A model generated the notes under the pieces. It was not told where the DNA came from and ran no database searches. It saw only the letters and a program-made list of their open reading frames with translations. DNA of 7,113 nt, taken from Alphaproteobacteria bacterium. Its GTDB lineage: Bacteria; Pseudomonadota; Alphaproteobacteria; ATCC43930; CGMCC-115725. The first letter of the stretch is position 1; every line of letters begins with the position of its first letter. The translations under genes and the position numbers were made by a program. Below, piece by piece: positions 5,637-7,113 of the stretch. Location of the stretch: NCBI GenBank assembly GCA_030037055.1, contig JASHRZ010000542.1, forward strand, positions 1 through 7,113, written 5' to 3'.

Positions 5637-6713
5637 TTATCCTCTCGCCCGGCGCCACTCCCTCCACTCCGCCAGCGTCACTTCCGCCATCCGGACAGCG
5701 GCATCGTCGAGCCAGCGTCCTTTGCGGCGTTTCAAGTCGCGGCGGATTGCGGCCACCGCGGCCGGACTGCCGAGATGCACATTGGCGGTCTCGCGCCCCA
5801 TCGCCTTCAGGATGACGAGAGGCGCCCGCCGCTTGGGAAAGTCGGAAAGCTCGATCTTCGAGCAATGCGGGCCGAGGCGGCGCAGAACCCAGCCTTTCCG
5901 CGTGCAGTAGAACGGGTCGGGCGAGCGGATCGAGGCCGCGGCGAGATCGCCGCAATAGCAGCGCTCCGCGGCGATCCCCTTCGCCCAGGCGAAGGCCGAA
6001 GGCAGCATCGCCTTCGCCTCGCGCGCCACCATGCCGCCCTGGCAGGAGCCCAGCGCGACATAGCGTGGCCGCCCGAGGCTGCCGAGCCCGGCGACGCGAT
6101 GGGCGATGCGGGGCCTGTCTTCGACCTCCGGCATCGCTTGGTACAACAGCTCGCGCACAACGCGCGGCGCTGTCGCCGTCCGGGCCGCGCCGAGCTTCGC
6201 CCAGAAGTGGACGGGATCGCGCTCTTCGCCGAGCGCCATCGCGCGCAGCGCGGGATGCTCCTCCTCGAGGACGAAGGGGTTCCCGCTGGCGGAGCCGATG
6301 GTATCGCCATAGCCTGCGAGCAAGGCGGCGCAGGCCTCCTCGGCGCCGAGCCGCAGATGCTGCTGCCGGATCGCCAGCAGCGCGCTGGTGGCGAGCCGCA
6401 CGAGATCGATGGCGTAGGGCATGGCGAAGGCCTCGTCGAAATCGTTGACCCCCCAACAGAGGCGCCCTTCCCCATCGCGCCAGGTGCCGAAATTCTCGAC
6501 ATGGAGATCGCCCACCGCCAGCAGCTCCGGCGTAGCGGCGAGGTCGGGACACGCCTCCTGCCAGAGCGGGACCCAGCGATAGAAGGTGGCGCGCAGGAAG
6601 AAGAACGGCGCCTCGGCCATGCGGGCATGCTTCAGCGCGAGGTCGCGCTCGACTACGGGGATGCGCTTGCGCATCCAGCTCTCATAGGCCGCGCTTGCCG
6701 CGACCACCGCCAT
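5637..6713 (-). CDS. DUF2252 family protein (kinase-like fold, function unknown)
   Basis: A 358-residue protein recognisable as DUF2252. RMAEAPFFFLRAT (31-43) matches the family's SPFxFxRG opening. VGDLHVENFGTW (67-78) and VNDFDEAF (89-96) follow, then IDLVRLATS (102-110), GLGSLGRPRYVALG (209-222) and REAKAM (231-236). The GDLHxxN and NDFD elements resemble the catalytic loop and metal-binding Asp of aminoglycoside-phosphotransferase-type kinases (Asp69, Asn74, Asp91), so ATP or phosphate chemistry is a reasonable inference, not shown. There is no signal peptide or membrane segment. ATG 6713 lies only 2 nt after the ntrX stop, so it is probably co-translated with ntrX; no strong Shine-Dalgarno is seen. 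From memory this position is more often held by trkA or by the transaminase, so the gene looks like a lineage-specific insertion. The frame extends upstream of 6713, but that part is a shadow of ntrX. Confidence 0.87.
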   Translation of the reverse strand: MAVVAASAAYESWMRKRIPVVERDLALKHARMAEAPFFFLRATFYRWVPLWQEACPDLAATPELLAVGDLHVENFGTWRDGEGRLCWGVNDFDEAFAMPYAIDLVRLATSALLAIRQQHLRLGAEEACAALLAGYGDTIGSASGNPFVLEEEHPALRAMALGEERDPVHFWAKLGAARTATAPRVVRELLYQAMPEVEDRPRIAHRVAGLGSLGRPRYVALGSCQGGMVAREAKAMLPSAFAWAKGIAAERCYCGDLAAASIRSPDPFYCTRKGWVLRRLGPHCSKIELSDFPKRRAPLVILKAMGRETANVHLGSPAAVAAIRRDLKRRKGRWLDDAAVRMAEVTLAEWREWRRARG

Positions 6714-6715
6714 GC

Positions 6716-7113
6716 TCAGGCGCCGAGCTTCGCCGGGCGGTCGCCGTTGAAGACGCCGAGCGATTTGAGCTTGCGGTGGAGCGCCGAGCGCTCCATGCCG
6801 ACGAAAGCGGCGGTGCGCGAGATGTTGCCGCCGAAGCGCGTCACCTGCGCCAGGAGGTATTCGCGCTCGAACATCTCGCGCGCGTCGCGCAGCGGCAGCG
6901 CCATCATCTCGCCGCCCTTGTCCCATTTCACCACCGCGGGCGCGATCGAGCCGATCTCCGCCGGCAGCATCTCGGCGCGGATCGGCTCCCTTGCGTCGCC
7001 CGGCGCCATGATCAGTAGCCAGTCGACGACGTTGCGCAGCTGGCGCGCATTGCCCGGCCACTCATAGGCCTGCAGCGCCGCCATCGCGTCCTCGCCGAAC
7101 TCGCGCGGGCTGA
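6716..7113 (-). CDS. ntrX: Nitrogen/redox response regulator NtrX, C-terminal part (partial)
   Basis: The last 131 or so codons of NtrX, the NtrC-family response regulator paired with the membrane sensor NtrY. The frame is open to the window edge and the start lies beyond it. Visible is the end of the AAA+ domain, AYEWPGNARQLRNVVDWLLIM, with the sensor II type GNxRxLRN. A linker follows, and then the Fis-type helix-turn-helix region reading REMFEREYLLAQVTRFGG and NISRTAAFVGMERSALHRKL, closely matching alphaproteobacterial NtrX. The receiver domain, phosphorylated Asp and the sigma-54 contact loop are not in the window, so sigma-54 dependence cannot be judged. An ATG at 7084 inside the frame is not the start. 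The stop TGA (6718-6716) is 2 nt before the DUF2252 start. Confidence 0.94.
   Translation of the reverse strand, partial: SPREFGEDAMAALQAYEWPGNARQLRNVVDWLLIMAPGDAREPIRAEMLPAEIGSIAPAVVKWDKGGEMMALPLRDAREMFEREYLLAQVTRFGGNISRTAAFVGMERSALHRKLKSLGVFNGDRPAKLGA

Noticed and set aside
5600..5640. GC-rich palindromic stretch after the DUF2252 stop as a terminator
   Set aside because: The pairing is broken by mismatches and no T tract follows on the - strand.
4469..5815. Open frame of 448 codons on the + strand
   Set aside because: It is antisense to the transaminase gene and has no ribosome site or recognisable domain.
5391..7067. Open frame of 558 codons on the + strand
   Set aside because: It lies opposite the DUF2252 and ntrX genes, whose motifs are clear; the antisense product looks like composition-biased noise.
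1..7113. Search by eye for CRISPR repeats, tRNA/rRNA genes, insertion-sequence ends and defence genes
   Set aside because: No spaced direct repeats, cloverleaf or T-loop sequence, transposase motif or terminal inverted repeats were found; this was by reading only, so short or diverged elements could be missed.

Overview
The window is high-GC, densely coded DNA that reads as an alphaproteobacterium. The best clues are Hfq (a short form whose core resembles Rhodospirillales-type proteins), the partial NtrX, and the gene neighbourhood ntrX / D-amino-acid-transaminase-like / hfq / hflX, which from memory is an alphaproteobacterial, Rhodospirillales-like arrangement. The exact taxon cannot be fixed from this sequence.

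Left part (1-2194, + strand): the tail of a dihydrodipicolinate-synthase-family gene (1-396) and an alpha/beta hydrolase (377-1363), both broken by apparent single-base indels, followed by an intact PEP-mutase/isocitrate-lyase-superfamily gene (1379-2194). The three look like a small catabolic or accessory cluster. Three likely breaks in the hydrolase can each be repaired by adding one G or C. That points to homopolymer undercalls, although real gene decay is not excluded.

Right part (2211-7113, - strand): a housekeeping row transcribed right to left. It runs from the C-terminal end of the response regulator NtrX (cut by the window edge), through a DUF2252 protein starting 2 nt after the ntrX stop, a 235-nt gap, a class IV aminotransferase (D-alanine-transaminase-like), a HAD phosphatase overlapping it by 4 nt (ATGA), a 109-nt AT-richer gap with a candidate promoter and a small hairpin, hfq, and then hflX. 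The reading frame of hflX opens at the hfq stop without a standard start codon. The + and - sets converge with only 16 nt between stop codons.

Functionally the - strand set combines nitrogen/redox-linked transcription control (NtrX), post-transcriptional control (Hfq), ribosome rescue/splitting (HflX) and metabolic housekeeping (transaminase, phosphatase). I see no CRISPR, tRNA, rRNA, insertion sequence, phage gene or defence system, and no clearly new multi-gene system. The most unusual points are the uncharacterised kinase-like DUF2252 gene directly behind ntrX, the non-canonical carboxylate-binding motif of the transaminase, the start of hflX, and the cluster of frameshifts at the left end.
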